From assembly GCF_001049755.1 (NCBI RefSeq), contig NZ_CVLB01000001.1:1506995-1570994 (forward strand): 64,000 bases of DNA, read 5' to 3'. Below the pieces are notes generated by a model, which searched no databases, was not told where the DNA came from, and saw only the letters and a program-made list of their open reading frames with translations. Both the position numbers and the translations under genes were made by a program. Below are positions 7,651 through 17,401 of this stretch, one piece after another (the stretch's first letter is position 1; each line of letters starts with the position of its first letter). Origin of the DNA: Brachyspira suanatina. Its GTDB lineage: Bacteria > Spirochaetota > Brachyspiria > Brachyspirales > Brachyspiraceae.

Positions 7651-9027
7651 ATGAAAAAAACACTATTATTACTATCATCTCTATTCTTACTACTATCATG
7701 CTCTCAACAAAAGAATCAAAATATAAACATATTTGAAGCATTAAATGGCAGTGAATTCTATCTCACAAGCAATCCTAAAATAACAATAGGATTTGAAAAC
7801 AGTAATGTTTATGGAAATGCAAGCATAAATAGATATTTCACATCATTCAGCATTAGCAATGATCAAATAATTTTAGGTACAAATATAGGAGCAACTTTAA
7901 TGGCTGGAAACGAAGAAGATATGAAAAGTGAACAAGAATTTTTAACTGATTTAAGCAAAGCTAACTCTGTTTCATTAGATAATGATAAATTAATAATAAA
8001 AACTTCTGAAAACAAAGAATTATTTTTCATAAAAAGAAGTTTAAATTACAATGATTTATATGGCAGAGAATTCATTCTTGAAAATAAATACCCTGAAATC
8101 GGTATAACAATAGGATTTGACACTAATAAAGTTTATGGTTTTTCTGGAGTTAATAGATACTTTGCAGGATATACCTTAACTAACAATAATGTAATATCAA
8201 TAGGGGCATTGGGTTCTACTATGATGGCAGGCCCTGAAGAAAATATGAAAGCAGAACAAGAATTTACAACATTACTTTCAGAAGCATCTAATATCACATT
8301 ATCAATAACAAATTTAGAAATAACTACAAAATCAGGTGAAAAATTAATATTTAAAGATGATTCTATATCAGGCAATAAATTATTAGGAAGAACATTTTTA
8401 TTGAAAAATTTCTATAAATATCCTAATGTAGAAATCACTATGTCTTTTTATGGTAAAGAGAATCAAGTAAATGGTTTCTCTGGTGTAAACACTTACAAAA
8501 CTTCATATAGCAATATAAACGGCAATGAAATTAAATTTAATGGTTTAGCTATGACTAGAATGGCTGGTTCTGAAGAAAATATGAATGCTGAAGCAGATTT
8601 CTCAAAATATATTGAAAATGCTAAATATATGTACTTAAAAGGAAAAGAACTTATTATAATAGCTAATGACGCTACAATATTAAGATTCGTAGAAGATTAT
8701 TTTGATGTTAATGAGTATTCAGGAAAAGAATTCAAATTATCAAATATGCTTGAAGGCACAGAAATCACTTTATCTATAACTAATAATTCATTTGTTGGAA
8801 AATCTGGAGTTAATAACTACAATATACCATTTGAAATAAAAGATGGTAAAATAACAATGAGTAAAACAGGAATATCAACTTTAATGGCAGGTCCTGAAGC
8901 TGATATGAATGCTGAAGATGAATATTTAAAACTTCTTAATAAAGCTAATTATATATCTTATAACAATAATACTTTATGCATAAAAACATCTGATGATGAT
9001 ATATTACTTTTTAACATGGTAAATTAA
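7651..9027 (+). CDS. Lipoprotein with four tandem META (HslJ-like) domains
   Basis: A 458-residue predicted lipoprotein: hydrophobic signal peptide and lipobox LLLSC with Cys17. The mature part is four repeats of about 108-112 residues (roughly 31-127, 135-235, 245-346, 356-455). Each starts near 'G(R/S/K)EF', has a '(S/A)G(V/I)NxY' strand, a 'MAGxEExM' motif (84, 192, 304, 412) followed by 'xxEQEF', and ends in a hydrophobic strand. This is the META/HslJ layout, with Gly where many META proteins have a Cys in the MAC-type motif. Function is unknown; META proteins are secreted or surface proteins linked to stress and antibiotic tolerance in some bacteria. It has its own promoter and terminator; GGGG precedes the ATG. 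Confidence 0.85.
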   Translation: MKKTLLLLSSLFLLLSCSQQKNQNINIFEALNGSEFYLTSNPKITIGFENSNVYGNASINRYFTSFSISNDQIILGTNIGATLMAGNEEDMKSEQEFLTDLSKANSVSLDNDKLIIKTSENKELFFIKRSLNYNDLYGREFILENKYPEIGITIGFDTNKVYGFSGVNRYFAGYTLTNNNVISIGALGSTMMAGPEENMKAEQEFTTLLSEASNITLSITNLEITTKSGEKLIFKDDSISGNKLLGRTFLLKNFYKYPNVEITMSFYGKENQVNGFSGVNTYKTSYSNINGNEIKFNGLAMTRMAGSEENMNAEADFSKYIENAKYMYLKGKELIIIANDATILRFVEDYFDVNEYSGKEFKLSNMLEGTEITLSITNNSFVGKSGVNNYNIPFEIKDGKITMSKTGISTLMAGPEADMNAEDEYLKLLNKANYISYNNNTLCIKTSDDDILLFNMVN

Positions 9028-9125
9028 ATATATTTTTACTGTTTCTTATTTATTATGTTATATATAGTATAGCTACAAACGTCATTTGTTGCGCTCTTAA
9101 GATATATATACAAACCCATTACTTT

Positions 9126-9161
9126 CACTCTATGAATTCAAATTTCATAGAGTGTTTTTTT
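9126..9161 (+). terminator. Intrinsic terminator after the META lipoprotein gene
   Basis: Stem CACTCTATGAA (9126-9136) with TTCATAGAGTG (9144-9154) and a run of seven T (9155-9161). Confidence 0.85.
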
Positions 9162-9184
9162 ATGAAAATATGATAAAAAATATG

Positions 9185-9213
9185 TTGATTAATTAAATAA
9201 TTATTTGTATAAT
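9185..9213 (+). promoter_or_regulatory. Sigma-70 promoter of the penicillin-binding protein gene
   Basis: TTGATT at 9185-9190, a 17-base spacer and a perfect TATAAT at 9208-9213, with the gene start at 9242. Confidence 0.75.
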
Positions 9214-9241
9214 ATCATAAATATATATTAGGATAAGAAAA

Positions 9242-11644
9242 TTGGGAAAAATATTAAAAAAAATATCTGATAAATACAATAGTATAAATATAGAACAATT
9301 TAAAAAATTTTATATAGTATCAATGACATTAATATTTTTAATAATAACTGTCATATTTTCTATTTTGGTTGCTGACATAGTTCTGCAGCCTGATGTTCAA
9401 GCTGTAGAATTGTACAAGCCTACAATACCTACAAAAATTTATGATATAAAAGGTGAAGTAATATCAGAATTTTTCACAGAGCAAAGAGCATTAGTAGAAT
9501 ATAAAGATTTACCTCCTCAATTAATAGAAGCAATAATATCTATGGAAGATAATAATTTTATGTCGCATTTTGGAATAGATATTATAGGTATATTCAGAGG
9601 TACAATAGGAAACATATTAACCGGAAGAAGAGCAAGAGGTGCAAGTACATTAACTCAGCAGGTTGCTAGAAACATTGTATTAAAATCTACAGAAAGAACA
9701 ATAACAAGAAAATTAAAAGAAATATGGGTTACTTTCCAAATAGAAAAAAGACTTACTAAAGAAGAAATAGTTACTTTATATTTCAATCAAATATATTTCG
9801 GACACTCTGTATACGGAGTTCAGGCAGCAAGCAGATTTTATTTTAACAAAGATGTACAAAATTTAGATTTAGCAGAATGTGCAATGCTAGCCACACTTCC
9901 GCCTGCTCCGAATGCATACTCCCCTATCAATAATCCTAATATATCAATAGCAAGACATAAAGTTGTTCTTAACAGAATGGCTGATTTAAATTTCATAACT
10001 AGAGATGAAGCTAAGCAGGCACATAAAGAATTCTGGGAATCATATACAGGAAAAATCGGAAGAAGAGGTTCAACAGCTTATAGTGCATCAATAGACAGAG
10101 CTCCTTATGTTACTGAATATGTTAGAAGACAATTAGTAGATAGATATGGAGAAAAAGCATTAAAAGAAGACGGACTTAAAATATACACAACTATAGATAT
10201 AGAAAAACAGGAAGCTGCTCAGAAATTATTAACAGAGGCGCTTACAGAATATAATAATAAATATGAAGGCGGTTCTATGGATATAGTTAATCTATATAAT
10301 AGAGAAACTATAGATAAAATGAAAATGATTTCTATATTATTTAATCTTCCTGAAAATACAGCTTATAATAAATTTAATATTGCAGTAAGAGATACTTTAA
10401 ATAAATATACTACTTTACCTTTGGCATTGATGTCTGATATATTTGGAATGGAAGAAGTTAATGACATTACTATGGAAGTAATGAAAGCTGATGAAGCAGA
10501 ACTTTCAAGACAAATTGAAGGAGCTTTAGTTTCAATAGACCCTAGAAACGGATATATTGTTTCAATGGTTGGAGGTTCAGGATTTACAGCTAGAAACCAA
10601 TTCAACAGAGCTACTCAGGCAAGAAGACAGGCTGGAAGTGCTTTCAAGCCTTTTGTATATGCTGCCTCAATGGATGTTACTAATTATAGCCCTTCAACTA
10701 TTGTTAGTGATGCTCCTATAGGTTTTGTGCCTGAAGAAGGAGAAGACGGAGAAGTTTGGATACCTAAAAACTATTCAGGAAATTTCAAAGGCGATGTAAG
10801 TTTAAGATATGCATTGTCTGCATCATTAAATATAGCTACAGTTAACGTACTCAATTATGTAGGAATAACAAACACTATAAGATATGTAGAGCCTATATTT
10901 AAAGCTGAACCTGATTCTGATAAATCTAAAAGAATGTTTAATCCTGATTTAACATTAAGTTTAGGTACAGGATTATTCACACCATTAGAACTTACAACAG
11001 GATTTGCTGAATTTGCTAACGAAGGAAAAGAAGTCAATCCTATACTTATAAGATATGTTACTGACAGATACGGAATAGTAATGGACAACTTTGAAGATGA
11101 ATTAAAGAAAAAAGTAACATTAAGAGGCGGTCCTAAACAAGTTATAAGTAAAGAAGTTGCCTACATGATAAGCGACATATTAATGGGAGTATTAAGAGGC
11201 GGTACTGCTACAAGTGCTATGTACGAAGCTAAATTCACAAGAAGAGGCGCTGGTAAAACAGGTACTTCTAATGACTGGAAAGATGCTTGGTTTGTAGGAT
11301 ATACTCCAGAGCTTGCTACAGGAATATGGATAGGATTTGACTCATTTAAATATTCTTTAGGAAATAATCAGGTTGGAGGAAGAGTTGCTGCTCCTATATG
11401 GGGTAAATATATGGTAGAAGCATTGAAAGAGGTTAAGCCTACTTGGTATACAAAACCTGAAAATGTTATAAGCATGCAGGTTTGTGCTATAAGCGGAAAA
11501 TTGCCTGGTCCTTTATGCTATTCTTTCCAAACCGACTTATTTGTACAAGATAAAATACCTATTGATACTTGTAATGTATGTTCTCATTATTTGGAAGATT
11601 CTAATGAACTTGATAGCATAATAGATTCATTCCTCAATTATTAA
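9242..11644 (+). CDS. Class A penicillin-binding protein (PBP1A type), glycosyltransferase plus transpeptidase
   Basis: An 800-residue bifunctional peptidoglycan synthase anchored by one N-terminal transmembrane helix (~24-47). The GT51 domain shows 'ISMEDNNF' with catalytic Glu102 and 'RGASTLTQQVARN' (132-144). The transpeptidase domain shows SxxK at 466-469 (SAFK), SLN at 528-530 and KTG at 672-674. About 100 residues containing 'MDIVNLYN' separate the two, and a short Cys-containing tail (CAISG...LC...CNVC) ends the protein. The only plausible start is a TTG at 9242 behind AGGAT; the first internal ATG would fall inside the membrane helix. It is followed after 12 bases by the TraB-like gene, probably in one transcript. 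Confidence 0.95.
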   Translation: MGKILKKISDKYNSINIEQFKKFYIVSMTLIFLIITVIFSILVADIVLQPDVQAVELYKPTIPTKIYDIKGEVISEFFTEQRALVEYKDLPPQLIEAIISMEDNNFMSHFGIDIIGIFRGTIGNILTGRRARGASTLTQQVARNIVLKSTERTITRKLKEIWVTFQIEKRLTKEEIVTLYFNQIYFGHSVYGVQAASRFYFNKDVQNLDLAECAMLATLPPAPNAYSPINNPNISIARHKVVLNRMADLNFITRDEAKQAHKEFWESYTGKIGRRGSTAYSASIDRAPYVTEYVRRQLVDRYGEKALKEDGLKIYTTIDIEKQEAAQKLLTEALTEYNNKYEGGSMDIVNLYNRETIDKMKMISILFNLPENTAYNKFNIAVRDTLNKYTTLPLALMSDIFGMEEVNDITMEVMKADEAELSRQIEGALVSIDPRNGYIVSMVGGSGFTARNQFNRATQARRQAGSAFKPFVYAASMDVTNYSPSTIVSDAPIGFVPEEGEDGEVWIPKNYSGNFKGDVSLRYALSASLNIATVNVLNYVGITNTIRYVEPIFKAEPDSDKSKRMFNPDLTLSLGTGLFTPLELTTGFAEFANEGKEVNPILIRYVTDRYGIVMDNFEDELKKKVTLRGGPKQVISKEVAYMISDILMGVLRGGTATSAMYEAKFTRRGAGKTGTSNDWKDAWFVGYTPELATGIWIGFDSFKYSLGNNQVGGRVAAPIWGKYMVEALKEVKPTWYTKPENVISMQVCAISGKLPGPLCYSFQTDLFVQDKIPIDTCNVCSHYLEDSNELDSIIDSFLNY

Positions 11645-11656
11645 AGGGAATATGGA

Positions 11657-13543
11657 ATGGATAAAAAAATAATAGAGAATATAGATTCTAAAATTCTAAG
11701 GTATAAAAATATATTAGCAATACCTTCAATACATTCTAGGGTTTATTTTTCTTTAGCTGTAAGAGAAGCTTTTGAAAATTTTAAACCTGATATTGTAGCG
11801 GTAGAACATCCTGCCAATTTTGCTGATTCATTAAGAGAGGCTGTAAGCAGACTTCCATTTGTAAGTTTGATTATAAGAGAAATTGAAAATGAAGCTGTTT
11901 ATATACCTATAGATCCCTGTGATTCTATAATAGAAGCTGTTCGTCTTGCTATAGATGAGGAAATACCATTCTTTCCAATAGACAAAGATATCACTTCAAT
12001 AAACTCTAATTCTCATTATCTTATGCCTGATGATTATGTTATGAAAAATATAGGGCTTGAAAAATTCTATACTGAAGTAAAAAACAATTATATATTTCAT
12101 AAAGATGAAACAGATGAAGAGAGAGAAATATTCATGGCTAAAAATCTTCATGAACTCTCTAAAAAATATAATAAAATACTTCTTGTTATAGGAATGTCGC
12201 ATTGGGAAAATATTGTTGAAATATTAAAAAAATTAGACGATGAAAAATTAAAAGAAGAAATATTAAGTAAAAAGTTTTCAGAAGATGATGAAGAATATAT
12301 ATATTCAGAACCTAAAATATATAATGTACATAAAGAATCATTAAATAAAATGCTTGGAGAGTTTCCATTCACAACTTATATGTACGAACTATATAGAAAC
12401 GGAGAATTAGAAACTTTTGATAAGATACATATAATAGAAACTATTTTTAGAGAAGCAAAGATGAGGTATAAACTTCCAATATCATTACTTCAGCAAAAAA
12501 ATATGATGAAGTATTTAAGGAATTTATGTCTTCTTGATAATTATATAATACCAGACTATATAGATATGCTCACAGCAGCAAAATGCATGATAAACAATGA
12601 TTATGCATTAGAAGTAATGGAAGGTATGGAATATTATCCTCATTACACCGAAGAAGATGAGAACTACCCTACCATAAAATTAAATAGAGATCCAAGCACA
12701 AATGGTATGGAAGGAATGCTAAAAGATAAAAAAATCAAACTGCATAAATATGATAATGTATGGAAAACATCTTTCAAGAAAGTTAATGTAACAACTCGTC
12801 CTAGTGAAAAATATGAAGGAGAATGGGAAGATGTTTGGAATAAAAGAACAAATCTTCTTTCTCATGTACCTGAAGATATACTTATGGAAAAGCATATGAA
12901 TATACTTAGAGATAAAATAAGAAATATGCTTACAGAAGACAAAGCAAGAATAGAACCTTTCACTGTAAGCATTAAAGACGGTATTGATATGCGTGAAACT
13001 ATAAGAAACTATTATAAAAATGAAATATATGTAAGAGAGATTCCAAAAATCAAGGGAAATATCGGACATATGGTTGTAATATTTGATGATGAGCATGACG
13101 AAGATTATGATTGGAATATAGTTTGGTATAGTGAAGCACATGATGACAGCGATTTGATATTATACTCTACTGAACCTGGAAATACTTTAGTAGGTCCTGG
13201 AATTTCTAAATGCTATTTTGGAGGTTATGCTTCTTTAATGCCTCCTCAGGCTCCGCATGATGTTTGGAGAATGTATAAGCATTTAAAAAAAGACGGAATA
13301 GTTAGAAATTATGCTGATTTACTTTTATATACGGCAATAATATATTCTGTTGATAAATATTTAGGTTATGTTGCCCCTACTCCTCCTTCAAGCATATTAA
13401 AAGAATTTGCAAAAAAGAATTCAGTTGAAATAGTTTATGTTCCTCTCACCACTTTTTCAAGTGAAACTCTAAGAAAGTTAAGACATTTTCATGTACTTGG
13501 AAATAAAAGACTTAGAAAAATTGCTGATGATTATATAATATAA
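11657..13543 (+). CDS. Protein of unknown function with a TraB/PrgY-like N-terminal region
   Basis: 628 residues, no signal peptide or membrane helix. The N-terminal ~190 residues suggest the TraB/PrgY (pheromone shutdown, ChaN-like) family. The features are 'VAVEHPANF' (48-56), a mid-region 'EREIFMAKNL' (155-164) matching the family's ER..M(A) motif, and 'ILLVIGMSHWENI' (174-186) matching the family's VVG.GH strand. The C-terminal ~240 residues, rich in Asp, Trp and Tyr (MVVIFDDEHDED, YSEAHDDSDL, PPQAPHDVWRMY), match nothing I recognise. It starts 12 bases after the penicillin-binding protein with GGGAATATGG upstream, which hints at a cell-envelope role. The family link is tentative. Confidence 0.6.
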   Translation: MDKKIIENIDSKILRYKNILAIPSIHSRVYFSLAVREAFENFKPDIVAVEHPANFADSLREAVSRLPFVSLIIREIENEAVYIPIDPCDSIIEAVRLAIDEEIPFFPIDKDITSINSNSHYLMPDDYVMKNIGLEKFYTEVKNNYIFHKDETDEEREIFMAKNLHELSKKYNKILLVIGMSHWENIVEILKKLDDEKLKEEILSKKFSEDDEEYIYSEPKIYNVHKESLNKMLGEFPFTTYMYELYRNGELETFDKIHIIETIFREAKMRYKLPISLLQQKNMMKYLRNLCLLDNYIIPDYIDMLTAAKCMINNDYALEVMEGMEYYPHYTEEDENYPTIKLNRDPSTNGMEGMLKDKKIKLHKYDNVWKTSFKKVNVTTRPSEKYEGEWEDVWNKRTNLLSHVPEDILMEKHMNILRDKIRNMLTEDKARIEPFTVSIKDGIDMRETIRNYYKNEIYVREIPKIKGNIGHMVVIFDDEHDEDYDWNIVWYSEAHDDSDLILYSTEPGNTLVGPGISKCYFGGYASLMPPQAPHDVWRMYKHLKKDGIVRNYADLLLYTAIIYSVDKYLGYVAPTPPSSILKEFAKKNSVEIVYVPLTTFSSETLRKLRHFHVLGNKRLRKIADDYII

Positions 13544-13606
13544 TTTATAAATTAATTATCAAAATAAGATTAATATAAACAATTAAAACTAGATTAACTA
13601 ATTAAA

Positions 13607-14335
13607 TTATTCTTTTTTATCTTTCTCTTTACTATCTAGAGCAATTTGACGGCTATTAAAAGGACTAAATCTTAAACCTATCTGCAGACCAAGACCGAAT
13701 GCATCTGTAGATACATATTTTTTTTCATCAATTTTTTGCCTTACACCAAATTCATAATCAAAATACAATCCGAAATTGGCACCTACATTATAATTATTAA
13801 ATACAGAATAATCTACCGTTAATTTAATGTAAGGTATTACATTCATTTTATCGTATTTATTAACTATATCAACCATATTTACAGTACTTCCAACTGATGT
13901 GTAATTAGTACCATAACTAACTGTTTTTACCTCTTCAATTCCTGATACAGGTATTTTTAATCCTCCTCCAACACCTATAGAAAAATCATAAATATTTACT
14001 TTTGGTAAAATTCCTATTTGAAAGCTATGAAAAGCAGAAGTAGAAACAACAGATTTTGCTTTGTCAGAAGATATTGAAGAAGAATAAGTATCATAACTAT
14101 ATCCTGTTTCAGCCAATATACTAAGTCCTATATTATTTTTAAAATCTATTACATATCCGAATTGTGCTGTAATACCAATATCAAAACCCAATCCTACTTC
14201 ATGTTCTGGTGTTCCCATAGGTATTCCTACAGCCATACCAGCAGGTATATTTATTATTCCTTCAAATCCGCTTGCTGCCAAAAGTGATAAGTTAATTGAT
14301 ATAAAAATACTTATAAATAATAACAGTTTTTTCAT
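13607..14335 (-). CDS. Outer-membrane beta-barrel protein, paralogue of the 53.0 kb protein
   Basis: 242 residues with a signal peptide (MKKLLLFISIFISINLSLLAA) and then alternating hydrophobic/polar strands rich in Gly, Tyr and Phe, as expected for a small outer-membrane barrel. It shares clear segments with the protein at 52955-53623: 'IPYIKLTVDY ... GLYFDYEFG' here against 'IPYLKFTIDF ... GLYFNYDF' there, and 'GVGGGLKIP' against 'GIGAGAKIP'. The C-terminus ends in a charged tail rather than the usual aromatic residue. No specific function is recognised. Confidence 0.65.
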   Translation of the reverse strand: MKKLLLFISIFISINLSLLAASGFEGIINIPAGMAVGIPMGTPEHEVGLGFDIGITAQFGYVIDFKNNIGLSILAETGYSYDTYSSSISSDKAKSVVSTSAFHSFQIGILPKVNIYDFSIGVGGGLKIPVSGIEEVKTVSYGTNYTSVGSTVNMVDIVNKYDKMNVIPYIKLTVDYSVFNNYNVGANFGLYFDYEFGVRQKIDEKKYVSTDAFGLGLQIGLRFSPFNSRQIALDSKEKDKKE

Positions 14336-14466
14336 ATTGGCAACTAAACTCCTCGTATACTTTTCATTACAATATTATCATCAATTTAAATATACATTTT
14401 TTTCAAAATTTATCAAATGATTATATATATTATCGTAAATAATTACTTATTTTATATAATATGAAG

Positions 14467-15861
14467 TTATTTACCTATACAGAAATTAGCAAATATTTCA
14501 TTAATTACTTCTTCAGCATCAACTTTTCCGCTAACGTTTCCAAGTATATTATTCAATATATTCATCTCTTCAGCAACTTCATCCAATGAATAAGACTCTA
14601 ATGATTTTTTTATACATATGTCAATCTGTTTAAGTCCGCTTTCTAAATATCCTCTTTCTCTGTTATTGACATAAGTTTCTTTATTGAAAATATCCATATC
14701 AGAATCTGAAACATAATTTTTCAAAGCAGATATCAATTCATCTTTTCCTGATTTTGTTTTTGTACTTATATTAATAATATTAGCGCTTACTATTTCTTTA
14801 TTAAACTTTTTATCTTCATCGCTTTTATTAAGTATATATATAATATTTTTATTATCTAATGTATTTAAGAACTCTATTAAATTAATATCATCTTCATTTG
14901 CTATGTCGCTTCCGTCAAACACTGCAAGTATAATATCAGATTCACATGCACATTTTTTAGCTCTTTCAATTCCTTCAAGTTCAATATCATTATCAGCTTT
15001 TTTATGAAATCCAGCAGTATCCATCAAATAAAAAGGTATATTCTCAATATAAATGTTTTCACTCAAAAAATCTCTGGTAGTTCCAGCAATATTTGAAACA
15101 ATAGCCCTTTCTCTGTCCAATATCATATTAAATATACTGCTTTTACCAGCATTAACTCTGCCCAATATTGCTACTTTTATACCATTAATAAGATTTTCAA
15201 CCCTTTTGGAATTTGATAAAATATTTTCTATATCTCTTTTTATAATCTCAAAATTTTCTATAAGCTTATCATAAGAAAAATTTTCTGTTTCATCTTCAGG
15301 AAAATCTAATTCTCCATAAACAAGCATAAGAGAATTTTTTATGTTTTCTCTTAGTTTATCTATTTCTCTTGTAAGCCTGCCTCTCATTTTATATATGCTT
15401 GCTTCAGCCATAAGTTTATTATTAGAATCTATCAAATCATGTATAGCCTCAGCCTCACTTATACCTATTCTTCCATTAATATATGCTCTGTATGTAAACT
15501 CTCCTCTATTAGCTGCCCTTGCTCCGTTTCTTATTAAAAGATTCATAAGAGCATCTATTACAACAATGCTTCCATGAGATATAAATTCTATTGTATCTTC
15601 AGATGTGAAAGTATTGGGAGATAAAGAAGATAATACTATAACTTCATCAACAGGAATATTATTTTCATCTTTTATTAAAGCATAATAACTTTTTCTATGC
15701 TCAAAATTATTTATATTCTTATTTTCATTATTAGCATAGAAACATATTTTTGAAGCTATTTCTAATGCCTTGCTTCCTGACATTCTTATTATAGCCAATG
15801 CACTCTTTGAATATGGTGTTGATAATGCCGCTATAGTATCTTTTATATCATACTCATTCAT
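14467..15861 (-). CDS. mnmE: tRNA modification GTPase MnmE (TrmE)
   Basis: 464 residues, normal length. With MnmG it makes the 5-carboxymethylaminomethyl group at wobble U34 of tRNA. Seen: the N-terminal formyl-THF-binding domain (DTIAALSTP, 'GEFTxRAYxNGRI' ~120-132), P-loop GRVNAGKS (234-241), GTTRD (260-264), DTAG (281-284), NKSD in the G domain, and the invariant C-terminal FCIGK. The P-loop has Val where Pro is usual. It is the last gene of a leftward group, ten bases after the BatD-like gene. Confidence 0.97.
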   Translation of the reverse strand: MNEYDIKDTIAALSTPYSKSALAIIRMSGSKALEIASKICFYANNENKNINNFEHRKSYYALIKDENNIPVDEVIVLSSLSPNTFTSEDTIEFISHGSIVVIDALMNLLIRNGARAANRGEFTYRAYINGRIGISEAEAIHDLIDSNNKLMAEASIYKMRGRLTREIDKLRENIKNSLMLVYGELDFPEDETENFSYDKLIENFEIIKRDIENILSNSKRVENLINGIKVAILGRVNAGKSSIFNMILDRERAIVSNIAGTTRDFLSENIYIENIPFYLMDTAGFHKKADNDIELEGIERAKKCACESDIILAVFDGSDIANEDDINLIEFLNTLDNKNIIYILNKSDEDKKFNKEIVSANIINISTKTKSGKDELISALKNYVSDSDMDIFNKETYVNNRERGYLESGLKQIDICIKKSLESYSLDEVAEEMNILNNILGNVSGKVDAEEVINEIFANFCIGK

Positions 15862-15870
15862 ATTTTACTC

Positions 15871-16902
15871 TTAACTATTTTCTTGCAAATGTTCCATTTT
15901 CTTTTGAAGTTTTTTCTGCTCTTTTAATTCTTTTCTTAGCCTTTTCTTTTCTTCTTTTCTTATCTTTTTATTTTCTTTTTCTTCTAATTTTAATGCAGTA
16001 TATAAATTACCATTTTTTACTATATAATCAACACAGAAATCATAATCTTTCTGCATTATTTGAAGTTCAGGAATTTGTCTTGCAAATTTTACATAATCAG
16101 ATTCTTCAAACATTTTTATTATATATTCACTTTCATTAAATACATTTTCCTTGAATAATTGATTTATTTCACTAGTAGTCATATCTTCTATATTGAACCT
16201 AAATCTTTTTGTAAGATATCTTTTAAATATAAATGTTAATTCAAAATAATACTCTGCATATTTACTTTCATTATAATAAGTATTGCAGTCTACGAGTTTT
16301 AATGCATTCAATGCTTCTGTATCTTCTTTTATATTTATTTTCTCATTGAATTTTCTTTCTATATATTTTACTACAGCAAATATTAATATTATTATTCCAA
16401 TAATAGCAAAAACTATAAGAACAACGAATAGCCATACATATTTAGGCATAGGTATACCAATAGTACCTTTCATAGGAGGCAAAGTTTCTCCGTCAGAGAA
16501 AGGATATACCAATATAGTTATATCTTCACCATTAAGTTCTTTGTATTCATTATTATAATTATATGAAATCTTAAATGGATAAACAACAAATTGTCCTACA
16601 TCATAAAAACCTAATTTATATTTTATGATTCTCTCTTTATATTCTCCTGAATCTATAGTTTTATTTTCAACAGATATGATTCTGCATTTATTATCTCTAT
16701 CATCAAATGATAAATCCTCAAAATTATATTCTATATTATTTTTAGAAAGTATACGAACTTCATAATCTACAGTATTTCCAATAACAACATTAACAGATGA
16801 AATACTACTCACCACATTTACTATAGTACTTTTATCTATTTGTTTAGAACATGATATTAATATAGTAAATATCATTATAAATAATATCAATATTTTTTTC
16901 AT
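15871..16902 (-). CDS. BatD-like / DUF4381-like membrane-anchored lipoprotein
   Basis: 343 residues with a lipobox LISC (Cys18). A beta-rich extracytoplasmic part (~25-140) follows, then a 'LPPMKGTIGIP' segment (141-151), one transmembrane helix (~154-178), a helical cytoplasmic region and a Lys/Glu-rich coiled coil (~305-343). This plan of Ig-like ectodomain, single helix and small cytoplasmic domain resembles BatD and the DUF4381 partners of MoxR/VWA operons. No MoxR or VWA gene is nearby, so the label is tentative. Its start overlaps the tsaE stop (ATGA), so the two are probably translated together. Confidence 0.5.
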   Translation of the reverse strand: MKKILILFIMIFTILISCSKQIDKSTIVNVVSSISSVNVVIGNTVDYEVRILSKNNIEYNFEDLSFDDRDNKCRIISVENKTIDSGEYKERIIKYKLGFYDVGQFVVYPFKISYNYNNEYKELNGEDITILVYPFSDGETLPPMKGTIGIPMPKYVWLFVVLIVFAIIGIIILIFAVVKYIERKFNEKINIKEDTEALNALKLVDCNTYYNESKYAEYYFELTFIFKRYLTKRFRFNIEDMTTSEINQLFKENVFNESEYIIKMFEESDYVKFARQIPELQIMQKDYDFCVDYIVKNGNLYTALKLEEKENKKIRKEEKKRLRKELKEQKKLQKKMEHLQENS

Positions 16903-17369
16903 GAAATTAAACTAATCCTATATAATCTATTATTTTCTTCATACATTTCTATTTCAAATAAATAGTATGGAGCTTCAAAATAATCTTTAAATTTACTGCC
17001 CCATTCTATCATAGTAATTCCATTCTCTCTTATTTTATCTTTGAAGCCTATATCATCAAGTTCTTCTTCTTTTTCAAGTCTGTATAAATCCACATGCCTC
17101 AAAATACTTTCTTCGCCATTTAAAATTATATCATACTCATTTATCAAAGTAAATGAAGGACTGCTTACAATATCTTCGCTTTCCATTAATCTTGATAATA
17201 TTCTAACAAATGTAGTTTTACCAAATCCAAGATTACCTTCCATTATAACTATATCACCGTCTTTCAATATATCTTTAAAAAATTTAGCAACTTTTTCTAT
17301 ATATTCAAGGCTTATATTTTTTTCTTCTTTAATAATCTCTTTTTTCATATTTGTTAATGTCAATATCAT
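16899..17369 (-). CDS. tsaE: tRNA threonylcarbamoyladenosine biosynthesis ATPase TsaE
   Basis: 156 residues. TsaE is the ATPase that helps the TsaB-TsaD complex make t6A37 in tRNA. Seen: Walker A 'GNLGFGKTTF' (45-54), 'SPSFTLINEY' and 'HVDLYRL' (the conserved HxDxYR), and 'IEWGSKF' near the C-terminal third. In the last motif Ser-Lys stands where Gly-Glu or Ala-Glu is common. A second in-frame ATG at 17348 (MKKEIIKEEK) is an equally good start; neither has a clear ribosome site. It overlaps the next gene by four bases. Confidence 0.93.
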   Translation of the reverse strand: MILTLTNMKKEIIKEEKNISLEYIEKVAKFFKDILKDGDIVIMEGNLGFGKTTFVRILSRLMESEDIVSSPSFTLINEYDIILNGEESILRHVDLYRLEKEEELDDIGFKDKIRENGITMIEWGSKFKDYFEAPYYLFEIEMYEENNRLYRISLIS

Positions 17370-17401
17370 AAAATAATAATTTAAATTATAGAAATAATAT
17401 A

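Noticed and set aside
12719-13141. 140-codon minus-strand frame inside the TraB-like gene
   Set aside because: Shadow frame of AT-rich coding DNA with Phe/Ile/Ser-rich nonsense composition.
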